From an uncultured Clostridium sp. (GTDB lineage Bacteria > Bacillota > Clostridia > TANB77 > CAG-465), in contig CANAIR010000023.1 in NCBI GenBank assembly GCA_947361355.1, positions 1 through 32,914 of the forward strand: a stretch of 32,914 nucleotides of DNA, written 5' to 3'. Position numbers and translations under genes: made by a program. The notes beneath the pieces are model-generated. The model was not told the origin of the DNA, made no database searches, and worked only from the letters and a program-made list of their open reading frames with translations. Position 1 is the first letter of the stretch. Every line of letters starts with the position of its first letter. This document shows positions 8,826 through 16,281 of the stretch, one piece after another.

Positions 8826-9563
8826 ATGTATAACGATATTAATATTCAAAATGACAGATTTTCAGCTAGTGTTATTACATGCGATTATATCGTAATTGAT
8901 GATTCTGGATCTATGGATGATGGTGTAAAAGATGAAGCCGTAAGAAAAGGCTTAAAGATAATTAAAAATAGACTTACGTCAATGGAAGATACTACTTCAA
9001 CTCGTGTATCAAGAGTGGAGTTTGGAGGAAGTATTAGTGCAACTGATTTAGTAGAGTTAGAATCTTTTGATACAGAATACTATGCTGGTACATCTTGTAC
9101 AAGACTATATGATACTGTTTGCTATCTTAAAGATCAAATTTTTAACTTATTTGATGAGTATTCTATAAAAAAAGGTTACAAGTTAAATATAAATGTGATT
9201 TTTCTTTCAGATGGCTATGATGTAAATAGTACAATGAGTAAAGAAGATGCTATTAGATCAGTTGCAGCCATTAAGGAAAAAACAAAAGCTTCAATGTTAT
9301 TTTATAATATTGGAAACTCAGCTATTGATGAAGCAAGAAAACTTGGGTTTACTGTTAGTAGTCTTGATGAAACAGAAGAATCAATACTGCAGTTTAGTGA
9401 GCAAATTAGCCAGAAACTGGTGGAGAGCTCACAAAGTGGTACTACAATTGAAGCACTTAGTAAGATGATGTCTTCTAGTAGTTTAGCTACAGAAGAGTAC
9501 AAGGAACTCATGGAGCAGACTACTACAAATGATCCTTTTAAAGATTTGTTTGAGTATGTATAA
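8826..9563 (+). CDS. vWA-domain protein, TerY/YegL-like
   Basis: A 245-residue cytoplasmic von Willebrand A domain protein. The metal-ion-dependent adhesion site is intact: D26-S-G-S29 in IVIDDSGSMDD, a threonine in GTSCTRLYD (T89 or T92), and D129 in VIFLSDGYD. Such domains bind partner proteins through a bound divalent metal. Stand-alone vWA proteins of this kind (TerY, YegL) occur beside PP2C phosphatases and unusual kinases, exactly the context here. The C-terminal 50 residues (SSQSGTTIEALSKMMSSSS) are low-complexity and serine-rich, a possible phosphorylation target (inference). It is the last gene of the operon, with AAGGAG ahead of ATG 8826 and a strong terminator 20 bases after the stop. 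Confidence 0.85.
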   Translation: MYNDINIQNDRFSASVITCDYIVIDDSGSMDDGVKDEAVRKGLKIIKNRLTSMEDTTSTRVSRVEFGGSISATDLVELESFDTEYYAGTSCTRLYDTVCYLKDQIFNLFDEYSIKKGYKLNINVIFLSDGYDVNSTMSKEDAIRSVAAIKEKTKASMLFYNIGNSAIDEARKLGFTVSSLDETEESILQFSEQISQKLVESSQSGTTIEALSKMMSSSSLATEEYKELMEQTTTNDPFKDLFEYV

Positions 9564-9582
9564 TAATATATTTTAGTAAATT

Positions 9583-9620
9583 AAAAGGTGATTGATTTTT
9601 TTTTAATCAATCACCTTTTT
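9583..9620 (+). terminator. Strong rho-independent terminator
   Basis: A perfect 15-bp stem (9583-9597 with 9605-9619), 7-base T loop and a closing T run. It separates the PP2C/vWA operon from the kinase gene. Symmetric A/T flanks would let it act in both directions. Confidence 0.9.
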
Positions 9621-9733
9621 GTATAAATAATGTTAATAAAAGATAAAAAATAAAGGTTAGTAAAATAAGAGATAATTATAATACAATAGTAAAACAGGTG
9701 TATAATAAATACATAGATTTTTTACGTATTTTA

Positions 9734-9762
9734 TTGACATAATAATGTAAAAATGATATAAT
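9734..9762 (+). promoter_or_regulatory. Perfect-consensus promoter of the kinase gene
   Basis: TTGACA (9734-9739), 17-base spacer, TGaTATAAT ending at 9762. This is the same consensus as the promoter at 5679 and is also preceded by AGATTTTTTA (9715-9724). The 302-base gap 9564-9865 holds only this promoter, the terminator and the leader. Confidence 0.85.
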
Positions 9763-9801
9763 TTTATAGAAAAAATAAATAATAAGTATAATAATTTATA
9801 T

Positions 9802-9809
9802 AAAGGAGG
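9802..9809 (+). promoter_or_regulatory. Orphan Shine-Dalgarno in the kinase leader
   Basis: AAAGGAGG with no ATG or GTG at usable distance. The only start-like codon is a TTG at 9825 giving three codons (TTG AAC AAA TAA). The true start's AGGAGG lies at 9853-9858. Position after the promoter matches the leader ORF of the PP2C operon, so this may be a decayed leader or a ribosome standby site. Confidence 0.4.
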
Positions 9810-9865
9810 ATTCAAGTTTTTTCATTGAACAAATAAAAACTAAAAATTTTACAGGAGGAAAGAAA

Positions 9866-12800
9866 ATGAAGCTTTTAACTCGGTTTGCAATGATGAAAAA
9901 GAATGTGTATGTAACTGATATTCCAAATAATATTTTGGAATATAAGAGTGATGCAAGAATTTTTGATAATACCCTTTATTATTTAGATAAAGGTGAGAAG
10001 ATGCTTTCTATTTTAGGTGACACATCAAAAAAAATGCTAGTGTTAAACAGGCTTAATAATCTTGATAGCTATTTTAGATTAAATTATACTAATCTTTTTA
10101 TACAAAAAGGTAGTGAAAATCTTTTAGGTGTTGTATATCCATTTAACTCAAAAGAAAACTTTAAAGATGATTGTTCGTTTTCAAATATTAATAACATAAC
10201 TGATAATGAAAAAGTAATTGAAATATTTGAAAAAAATAAATCACTCTCTTTATATACTTCAAAGGGTGTTTTACTTCATATATTATATTTATTTGAAGTG
10301 TTAATATACCTTAACAATAATGGAATTTCTGTAAAAAAATTAGAGATTAATGAAATAAAGGAATATAGTGAAAGTTATTTAGAGCGTTATGTTGATATAA
10401 TGAATTCAATTGTCCTTTTAGATATACTAGAAAATGGAGAGTCTGAATTTGAAAGAATAATTGAAATTTGTTTTAATTATTTAAATAGTATTGATCTTTC
10501 GTTTGTAAATAGTCTTTCAGCAAAGTTAGAAACTGAAGTTAAGGAGGCAAGTTCATTACAAATTTGTGACTTTGAAAATATTTTAGTAGAAAATATTGAG
10601 TCACTAATAACTTGCAATATTTGTGGTAATGATTATAATAAAGCGTATAAAAGATGTCCTATTTGTAATGAAAAGGATAGATTTATATCAAATGAGGAAT
10701 TATTAAAATTACCACAATTAGAATATGTTAAAAAGTTAGATGTTTTAGATGAATATTTTGACTTTTACGTTAGTTATTTAGGTATTAAATTTGTTTTAAA
10801 AGATGGGGTTAAACTGTCTTATGAAAGTAAGAAATTAGATATAATTATTGCTTATATGGAATTTCTTGAAAATAGTGATATAAAATATGGTTATTTATAT
10901 GACTCAAAGTTTGATGTTATTGGGTTTGATATTGATCTTGAGAATCAATATATATATACACTTAAGGAATTTTTTGACAAAATTATTGAAAACATGGAAT
11001 ATGTAGGAAATCTTTCTATATTTAAGAAAACACTTAATAGCATAAAAGATGAATTAGAGGACTTAAACTCTAATAATTTTGGAATAAAAAAAGATATGAT
11101 AGAAAACTTTTTAGTTTTAGAACAACCATTTAAAAAAGTATCTATTTTTACTATTCCAACATGTGTAAGTGAAAATTATGAAAAAAATATTAATTCCTAT
11201 GAGAGTATTTGTAAAATGTTTTTTGAGTATTGTCAAAATAAATTTAATTCAAAATTAGTTAATGGAAAAATTGTGTCAAATAGATTTGACATTATAAGAC
11301 TATTTAATTATAGTTTAGTGTTAGAATATCAAAAATTTTTAGATGGCAATAATTATATTAATTTAAATCCATTTATCAACACTTTGCAAAATGATGATTT
11401 CCTTAGAGAAAGCTATGATGCCTCATATGCAGTATCACCAGAGCTTTGTGATATTATATTAGAAGATGAAGTAAGAGACTATGGAGATGATTATGTTCTT
11501 GTAAAAGAAGAGTTAGATAAAAGAGCTTTTTGTGATTTTATGACTTGTTATAAAGAACTCGATTTAAATAGTATTAATTTTGAAATTATTGCACCTGAGT
11601 GTGTAGTATATGAAAAGATCGGTAATTCTATAAAATACGTAGGTTATTTAATTAAAAAGAAAACGGATATTAGTTTTGAACAAGTTTTTAATAATGAAGG
11701 GTTTAAAAAATATAGCAATAAAGAACTTTTAAAATTCATTATAACTTTTGTGCAAAGTATGGATAGTAATGAAGAGTTGTATAGTAATTGTTTTACGTTG
11801 TCAAGTTATTTTTACTATGAAGAAGATTTTTCAGATATATTTATAAAATTTTCAAATGAATTTTTAAGCCATGAAAAAATAGGTTATTTTGCTTCAAGAA
11901 TAGTTGATAGAATTAATGCTAACTATTCAGCAGTTTTTAAATTAGATTATAAAGATGTTATACCAGGTAATTTGAAAAAATTAAATAAAATTTACAGTTC
12001 TTTAAAAAAGTACTGTAAGGACCATAATGTTTGGTATGATAATTCACTAAAAAAATGTCCAATATGTGAAAAATACAATGAATATATTGACATTAAAAAG
12101 TTAAAAAACCAAAAGATGATTTTTAGTTGTGATTTTTATGATTTGGTTTTATATAATAAAGATTATAATGTTAAACTTTTTAAAAATATTAAAAATGGAA
12201 CTTTTTGTAATGGATTATCATTAAAAGAACTAGAGAAAAATGTTATTTCTATTATAAAAAATGATAATAAATTTTATAAAAAGGTTGTAAAGGATTTTGA
12301 AACTGAAGAAACAATAGGTATTTTAGTTTCTAAAAGTAGTTATAAATCTTCTAGCTTGTATAATTTATTATGCACAAAAGAAAATACTAATTTGCAGTCT
12401 TTAGGATTTGTTATTGGACTTTTGAAATCTTATACAGAAAATTTTGGGAGCTTCAAGGAAAAGATTAAAGTCTTTGCACAAAATAATTGTAAGGTTGAAA
12501 GTTTTGTAAAAAATAATATCTTTGCTTTACGAAATAAATTTATTTTGCTTGATTATGAATTTTTTAAGTATAATACTACTATTGATGATGAAGAAGTTTT
12601 TGAATATTTGGAACAAGTAATAAAATATATTTTACTATTTGATAAAAAATGTATCGAATATGAAAGCATAGTATATCCACCAAAGGATGAAAATTATGTT
12701 GAAAATATGAAAGATACAATATTAAATCTTGAAAGATATGTGAATAAAAAACTTTGCTGTAAGCACAATGTATATTATGATCCTGAAGATGGTGGGTGTC

Positions 12801-14587
12801 CATTATGTATAGAAGAAATGGATGATATTGTTTTAACACAAGACAATATAGAAGATATAAAACCAAAAGGTGCACCATTTAGTCAGGGAGCTGAAGCGAA
12901 AGTTTATAAATTAGGTCTTAGATATCTTTTCAAGATGTATGTTATGAGGAAGCCAAATAATGATTGCGACAAAAAAGAAGAGCTTCAAAAAGTTTTGTTA
13001 GATGATTTTTTAAGTGCTATGAAAAGAAGAGAGGAAATTTTTAAAATTTTGTTAGAAATAGGTAAGAAAACAAGAAATGATCTGAAAAATAAAAACTTTA
13101 TGATTATATTCCCTAAAAAAGGAGTATATGCAACTGAAAAGAAAGTTTTTAAAGGATTTATACAGGAAAAAGTAAAAGATCCAGTTTCACTTTTTCTACT
13201 CTTAAACTCTGAAAAATGTAAAGAGTTAGGTTTTACTACAAAAGAGTCATTGTTAAAAATTTTAATTTATTATGGTGAGGCAATTGAGTATATGCACAAC
13301 TCTCCTATTATAAGAAAAATTGTTTCAGAAGGACTTATTATAGGTGATGTAAGTGGAAGAAATGCTTTGTATAGTAAGGCAGATAAAAAAATCGCCATTA
13401 TAGATACAGATAGCGTAGGAACAAAAAAATATCCATGCTGTATGTATACTACACAATTTGCAGATCCTATAAATGTTTTAAAAAATAAAAATGCTTCTTT
13501 TCAATCTGATTGGTACTCATACGCTGTTCTTTGCTTTTTTGTCTTAACAAAAGTGCATCCATTTTCTGGTATTTATAGTGAAGATATATCTATGGATATC
13601 CAAGAGAGGATGGAAAAGAAAATATCAGTTATTGGAAGTGAAAGTCAAAAAATAAAGATTGCAGATGATGTTGCGGTAAAATGGGATTGGATGCCTGAAA
13701 AATTGTTAAAGGCATTTTTAGATATTTTTGAGAAAGAAAAAAGGTATAGTATTTTAAATATTCTTAAAGAAACATACAACATAATTACTAATACAGAAGA
13801 ATTTATAGTGGAAAATGAAACTTCTACAAGTAATGATGTTGAAAGTAGTGATTATGTTTGCGAAGATGTTGAAGAGAAAAATGCTGAAGATGAGGTTAAA
13901 GAAGATGAAGTTGATAATTCCAAAAAGTCAAAATTAAATATTAAGCAGTTATTTAGTAATAATGATAAAATAATTAATAATGATGAAGTTTTTGTAGAGA
14001 AATCAATGCTTTATTTTAAAGATGAAAACCAAAATATTTCATTACACGATTATAAAAAATCAACAGAAAAAATGTACAATAAAATTTTTAATTCCCATGG
14101 AGTAAAAATGGAAAATATCCATGTGGAAGATGGTAAAGGTATTGCAATTATTATTTATGAAAATAGAAAATATATTACTTCTATAAAAGACAAAGATTTT
14201 AAACTTATTTATAAAATGTCAGATGTAAATAGACATTTTATAATACGGTTTGATGCACAAAATCAAATGTATTTATTACTCTCTTGTGACAATGTTAAGT
14301 CATATGTAGTAAAAAATGATAAGGTTGTAAAATTTGATAATCTTTATAAAAAAATGAGCGATTATCAAAATGAAAAAATTATAAATTTTGATAATCAGAC
14401 AGCATTTTCTTTTAATTCACTTTACTATCCAGAAGATGGTTATATAGTAAAGTATGATTTAAAAACTGGTAAAGAACAGAAGGTATATTGTTCTGATACA
14501 GTTGTTACAAATGATGCACATGTATTTGTGCATAGTAAAGGTTTTATTATTCTAAATAAAGAGGGACTTTTTAAGATTTTTAGTTAA
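9866..14587 (+). CDS. Giant atypical Ser/Thr kinase with three zinc-ribbon-like motifs and beta-rich C-terminus
   Basis: 1573 residues, no signal peptide or membrane helix. Three cysteine motifs: C250-x2-C253 with C264-P-I-C267; C717-x2-H720 with C731-P-I-C734; C964-x2-H967 with C978-P-L-C981. The last two share C-x2-H-N-V-x-Y-D-x5-C-P-x-C. A kinase domain spans about 1000-1290: glycine-loop-like SQGAEAKVYKL, K1023 in LFKMY, catalytic-loop equivalent D1161-V-S-G-R-N1166 in place of HRD, metal-binding D1180-T-D1182-S in place of DFG, and SDWYSYAVLCFFVLTKVHPF. Such GD-x4-N and DTDS forms are typical of TerY-P/YegI-type kinases, and the catalytic residues are kept, so activity is plausible. An acidic linker (about 1305-1350) leads to a beta-rich C-terminus like part of a propeller. 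The N-terminal two thirds may hold degenerate kinase-like modules. Own promoter; AGGAGG precedes ATG 9866. Confidence 0.85.
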   Translation: MKLLTRFAMMKKNVYVTDIPNNILEYKSDARIFDNTLYYLDKGEKMLSILGDTSKKMLVLNRLNNLDSYFRLNYTNLFIQKGSENLLGVVYPFNSKENFKDDCSFSNINNITDNEKVIEIFEKNKSLSLYTSKGVLLHILYLFEVLIYLNNNGISVKKLEINEIKEYSESYLERYVDIMNSIVLLDILENGESEFERIIEICFNYLNSIDLSFVNSLSAKLETEVKEASSLQICDFENILVENIESLITCNICGNDYNKAYKRCPICNEKDRFISNEELLKLPQLEYVKKLDVLDEYFDFYVSYLGIKFVLKDGVKLSYESKKLDIIIAYMEFLENSDIKYGYLYDSKFDVIGFDIDLENQYIYTLKEFFDKIIENMEYVGNLSIFKKTLNSIKDELEDLNSNNFGIKKDMIENFLVLEQPFKKVSIFTIPTCVSENYEKNINSYESICKMFFEYCQNKFNSKLVNGKIVSNRFDIIRLFNYSLVLEYQKFLDGNNYINLNPFINTLQNDDFLRESYDASYAVSPELCDIILEDEVRDYGDDYVLVKEELDKRAFCDFMTCYKELDLNSINFEIIAPECVVYEKIGNSIKYVGYLIKKKTDISFEQVFNNEGFKKYSNKELLKFIITFVQSMDSNEELYSNCFTLSSYFYYEEDFSDIFIKFSNEFLSHEKIGYFASRIVDRINANYSAVFKLDYKDVIPGNLKKLNKIYSSLKKYCKDHNVWYDNSLKKCPICEKYNEYIDIKKLKNQKMIFSCDFYDLVLYNKDYNVKLFKNIKNGTFCNGLSLKELEKNVISIIKNDNKFYKKVVKDFETEETIGILVSKSSYKSSSLYNLLCTKENTNLQSLGFVIGLLKSYTENFGSFKEKIKVFAQNNCKVESFVKNNIFALRNKFILLDYEFFKYNTTIDDEEVFEYLEQVIKYILLFDKKCIEYESIVYPPKDENYVENMKDTILNLERYVNKKLCCKHNVYYDPEDGGCPLCIEEMDDIVLTQDNIEDIKPKGAPFSQGAEAKVYKLGLRYLFKMYVMRKPNNDCDKKEELQKVLLDDFLSAMKRREEIFKILLEIGKKTRNDLKNKNFMIIFPKKGVYATEKKVFKGFIQEKVKDPVSLFLLLNSEKCKELGFTTKESLLKILIYYGEAIEYMHNSPIIRKIVSEGLIIGDVSGRNALYSKADKKIAIIDTDSVGTKKYPCCMYTTQFADPINVLKNKNASFQSDWYSYAVLCFFVLTKVHPFSGIYSEDISMDIQERMEKKISVIGSESQKIKIADDVAVKWDWMPEKLLKAFLDIFEKEKRYSILNILKETYNIITNTEEFIVENETSTSNDVESSDYVCEDVEEKNAEDEVKEDEVDNSKKSKLNIKQLFSNNDKIINNDEVFVEKSMLYFKDENQNISLHDYKKSTEKMYNKIFNSHGVKMENIHVEDGKGIAIIIYENRKYITSIKDKDFKLIYKMSDVNRHFIIRFDAQNQMYLLLSCDNVKSYVVKNDKVVKFDNLYKKMSDYQNEKIINFDNQTAFSFNSLYYPEDGYIVKYDLKTGKEQKVYCSDTVVTNDAHVFVHSKGFIILNKEGLFKIFS

Positions 14588-14598
14588 GTTACAAAAAA

Positions 14599-14634
14599 AA
14601 GGAGCCGTGAATAAAAATTCACGACTTCTTTTTT
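14599..14634. terminator. Terminator between convergent genes
   Basis: Hairpin of 7 bp (CGTGAAT/ATTCACG), one C/A mismatch, then further pairs including a G-U, with a 4-base loop. T6 follows on the right and A8 precedes on the left, so it can serve the kinase gene and the minus-strand zinc-ribbon gene. Confidence 0.75.
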
Positions 14635-14638
14635 ACAA

Positions 14639-15133
14639 TCATTTCAAATGAAATCCGCATTGTGAGCAAAAATGTTGTTCGCTGCTTATTTCTTCGCCGC
14701 AATGAGGACAAAATCCGTCTTCATCATAGTCTTCGTCACAGAATTCTTCACCGCACTCAGGACAGAATTTAGATGAAATTGGAACCTCTGTCTGACAACA
14801 TTCACAAACTTTTACGTTCCGCCAGGTTCTGATGATGTCATCGAATTTTTCCAAGTTTTCCTTAGCTTCTGTTACCTCATTAAGTTCATTTTTGAACTTG
14901 AGGTAAAGGGATGAGCCATCACTTGCTTTTTCGTATACAGCTTTACCAAGCTCGATATACGCATTTTCAAGGTCTTTCTTGGCATTAGAAAGATTTAGAA
15001 TATCCTCTGTTGCTTCTTTGATAAGGCCAAACTTTTCAGCCGAAGTATCAGCAAAGCTCTCAGCCTTTTCTGTAACTTTGTCAGTTACATTTTCAAGTAA
15101 CTCCATTACGTCTTCAAAGCCTCTAATTTTCAT
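14639..15133 (-). CDS. Helical protein with two C-terminal zinc ribbons
   Basis: 164 residues, function unknown. The first 110 are amphipathic helix, likely coiled coil (KVTEKAESFADTSAEKF, then ENAYIELGKAVYEKAS). Two zinc ribbons follow: CECC with CPEC about 15 residues on, and CPHC with CSQC near the C-terminus, separated by an acidic DEDYDED loop. Small proteins of this build are common in clostridia next to stress or envelope genes, but I cannot name a role. The base composition is clearly less AT-rich than the neighbours, roughly 40% GC by eye, with codons such as CTC, GCC and CGG, suggesting recent transfer. AAGGAG lies 8 bases before its ATG. It converges on the kinase gene and has its own promoter region. 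Confidence 0.8.
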   Translation of the reverse strand: MKIRGFEDVMELLENVTDKVTEKAESFADTSAEKFGLIKEATEDILNLSNAKKDLENAYIELGKAVYEKASDGSSLYLKFKNELNEVTEAKENLEKFDDIIRTWRNVKVCECCQTEVPISSKFCPECGEEFCDEDYDEDGFCPHCGEEISSEQHFCSQCGFHLK

Positions 15134-15190
15134 ATTTTTTTCTCCTTTTTTATTTTTTTATATAAACAGCATATAAATACATATATGTTG

Positions 15191-15221
15191 ATTATACCTC
15201 ATTTAGCATAATCAGCTAAAT
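15191..15221 (-). promoter_or_regulatory. Promoter with operator-like inverted repeat
   Basis: On the minus strand TATAAT lies at 15196-15191 with a weak -35 (TTAGCT, 15219-15214) at 17 bases. A perfect inverted repeat, ATTTAGC at 15201-15207 and GCTAAAT at 15215-15221 with 7 bases between, covers the spacer and -35. This is a natural place for a repressor. Confidence 0.45.
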
Positions 15222-15296
15222 TTAAGAATAATTTAAATAATTATACTACATAATTTTTAAAAAGTCAATAAAATGTCTAAATTTAAAATAAATTTG

Positions 15297-15325
15297 TTGA
15301 TATAATTTGCATAGTTTGATATAAT
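15297..15325 (+). promoter_or_regulatory. Promoter of scpB
   Basis: TTGATA (15297-15302), 17-base spacer, TGaTATAAT ending at 15325. The two hexamers lie within a direct repeat of TTGATATAATT. Confidence 0.7.
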
Positions 15326-15366
15326 TGTAAAAAGTAAAGAAATAGGAAGGAATTAAATACAGTAGT

Positions 15367-15933
15367 ATGGAAAATATAGAAAATATAATAGAGGCAGTAT
15401 TATTTGCACTTGGAAGGGAAGTATCAGTGGATGAATTATCTACTACACTTAAGTTAGAAAAAGAAGAAGTTAGTGATGCAATAATAAAGTTAAGAGAAAA
15501 ATATAATCAAAATACAGGAGTAGTATTGGTAAAAATAAAAGATATGTATCAACTTGTAACAAATAAAGAATATTATGAACAAGTAAATAAGTTTATTGAA
15601 AATACAAAGAGGCAAAATTTATCAACATCAGCTTTAGAAACATTAAGTATAATTGCATATAATCCTAAAATAACTAAATCAGAAGTAGAAAGTATAAGGG
15701 GAGTAAATAGCGATTTTGCAGTTAATAAACTTTTGGAATGTGGATTAGTGGAAGAAGTTGCAAGACTTAATTTACCTGGAAGACCAGCAGCATATGCAGT
15801 TACAAATGATTTTTTGAAATCTTGTGGAATAGAAGATATATCACAATTACCAAAATTTGAAGATATAAAAGTAAAAGATGAGCAAATGTTAGTTTCTGAT
15901 TATGAAAATAATAATAATGAAAAAGTTGACTAA
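15367..15933 (+). CDS. scpB: Segregation and condensation protein B
   Basis: ScpB binds ScpA and the SMC ATPase to form the condensin that compacts and separates the chromosome. The 188 residues hold the usual tandem winged-helix domains. The family core is recognisable: IIEAVLFALGREVSVDEL at the N-terminus, LSTSALETLSIIAYNPKITKSEVESIRG in the middle, and LPGRPAAYAVTNDFL towards the end. Length is normal and the C-terminal tail is acidic. The gene stands apart from scpA, which is not in the window. The ATG at 15367 is 16 bases after GGAAGG, an unusually long gap, but no better start is in frame. Confidence 0.93.
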   Translation: MENIENIIEAVLFALGREVSVDELSTTLKLEKEEVSDAIIKLREKYNQNTGVVLVKIKDMYQLVTNKEYYEQVNKFIENTKRQNLSTSALETLSIIAYNPKITKSEVESIRGVNSDFAVNKLLECGLVEEVARLNLPGRPAAYAVTNDFLKSCGIEDISQLPKFEDIKVKDEQMLVSDYENNNNEKVD

Positions 15934-15938
15934 TAGAT

Positions 15939-16115
15939 ATGGTAAAAAATGTAAATAAATGGACAATGAAATTTTATGAGTCTATTTATAGAATTACATG
16001 TGATGGGAATAGTTTAGCTACAAACTCTAATCCCATAAATTTTCTTGGTTATTTTATTACTATTACTGCTAATAACGACTTTATAGATGGACGTGTACAA
16101 CTATATATTAAGTAG
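15939..16115 (+). CDS. Small 58-residue open frame after scpB, doubtful
   Basis: ATG at 15939 lies 5 bases after the scpB stop and reads 58 codons to TAG (MVKNVNKWTMKFYE to DGRVQLYIK). It has no Shine-Dalgarno, but read-through from scpB ribosomes is possible. Composition is slightly less AT-rich than the flanks. I see no domain. It may be a remnant of a longer gene or chance. Confidence 0.3.
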   Translation: MVKNVNKWTMKFYESIYRITCDGNSLATNSNPINFLGYFITITANNDFIDGRVQLYIK

Positions 16116-16160
16116 TGAATTTAAGGTGATAAAAATTATTATGAAATAAAAAATTATATT

Positions 16161-16205
16161 AAAATATACTTATTGTAAGTAAATACTGCAATAGGTATAT
16201 TTTTT
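16161..16205 (+). terminator. Rho-independent terminator after scpB
   Basis: 15-bp stem with one G-U pair (16161-16175 with 16189-16203), 13-base loop, T run 16200-16205. Between scpB and addB (15934-16275) lie only the doubtful small frame, this hairpin and the addB promoter. Confidence 0.7.
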
Positions 16206-16226
16206 GTGTGAAAGTATAATTTAGCG

Positions 16227-16255
16227 TTGAATAAATGTAAAAACATTGATATAAT
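16227..16255 (+). promoter_or_regulatory. Promoter of addB
   Basis: TTGAAT (16227-16232), 17-base spacer, TGaTATAAT ending at 16255, 27 bases before the start codon. Confidence 0.75.
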
Positions 16256-16281
16256 GTATAAGTATTAATAGGAGAATGAAT

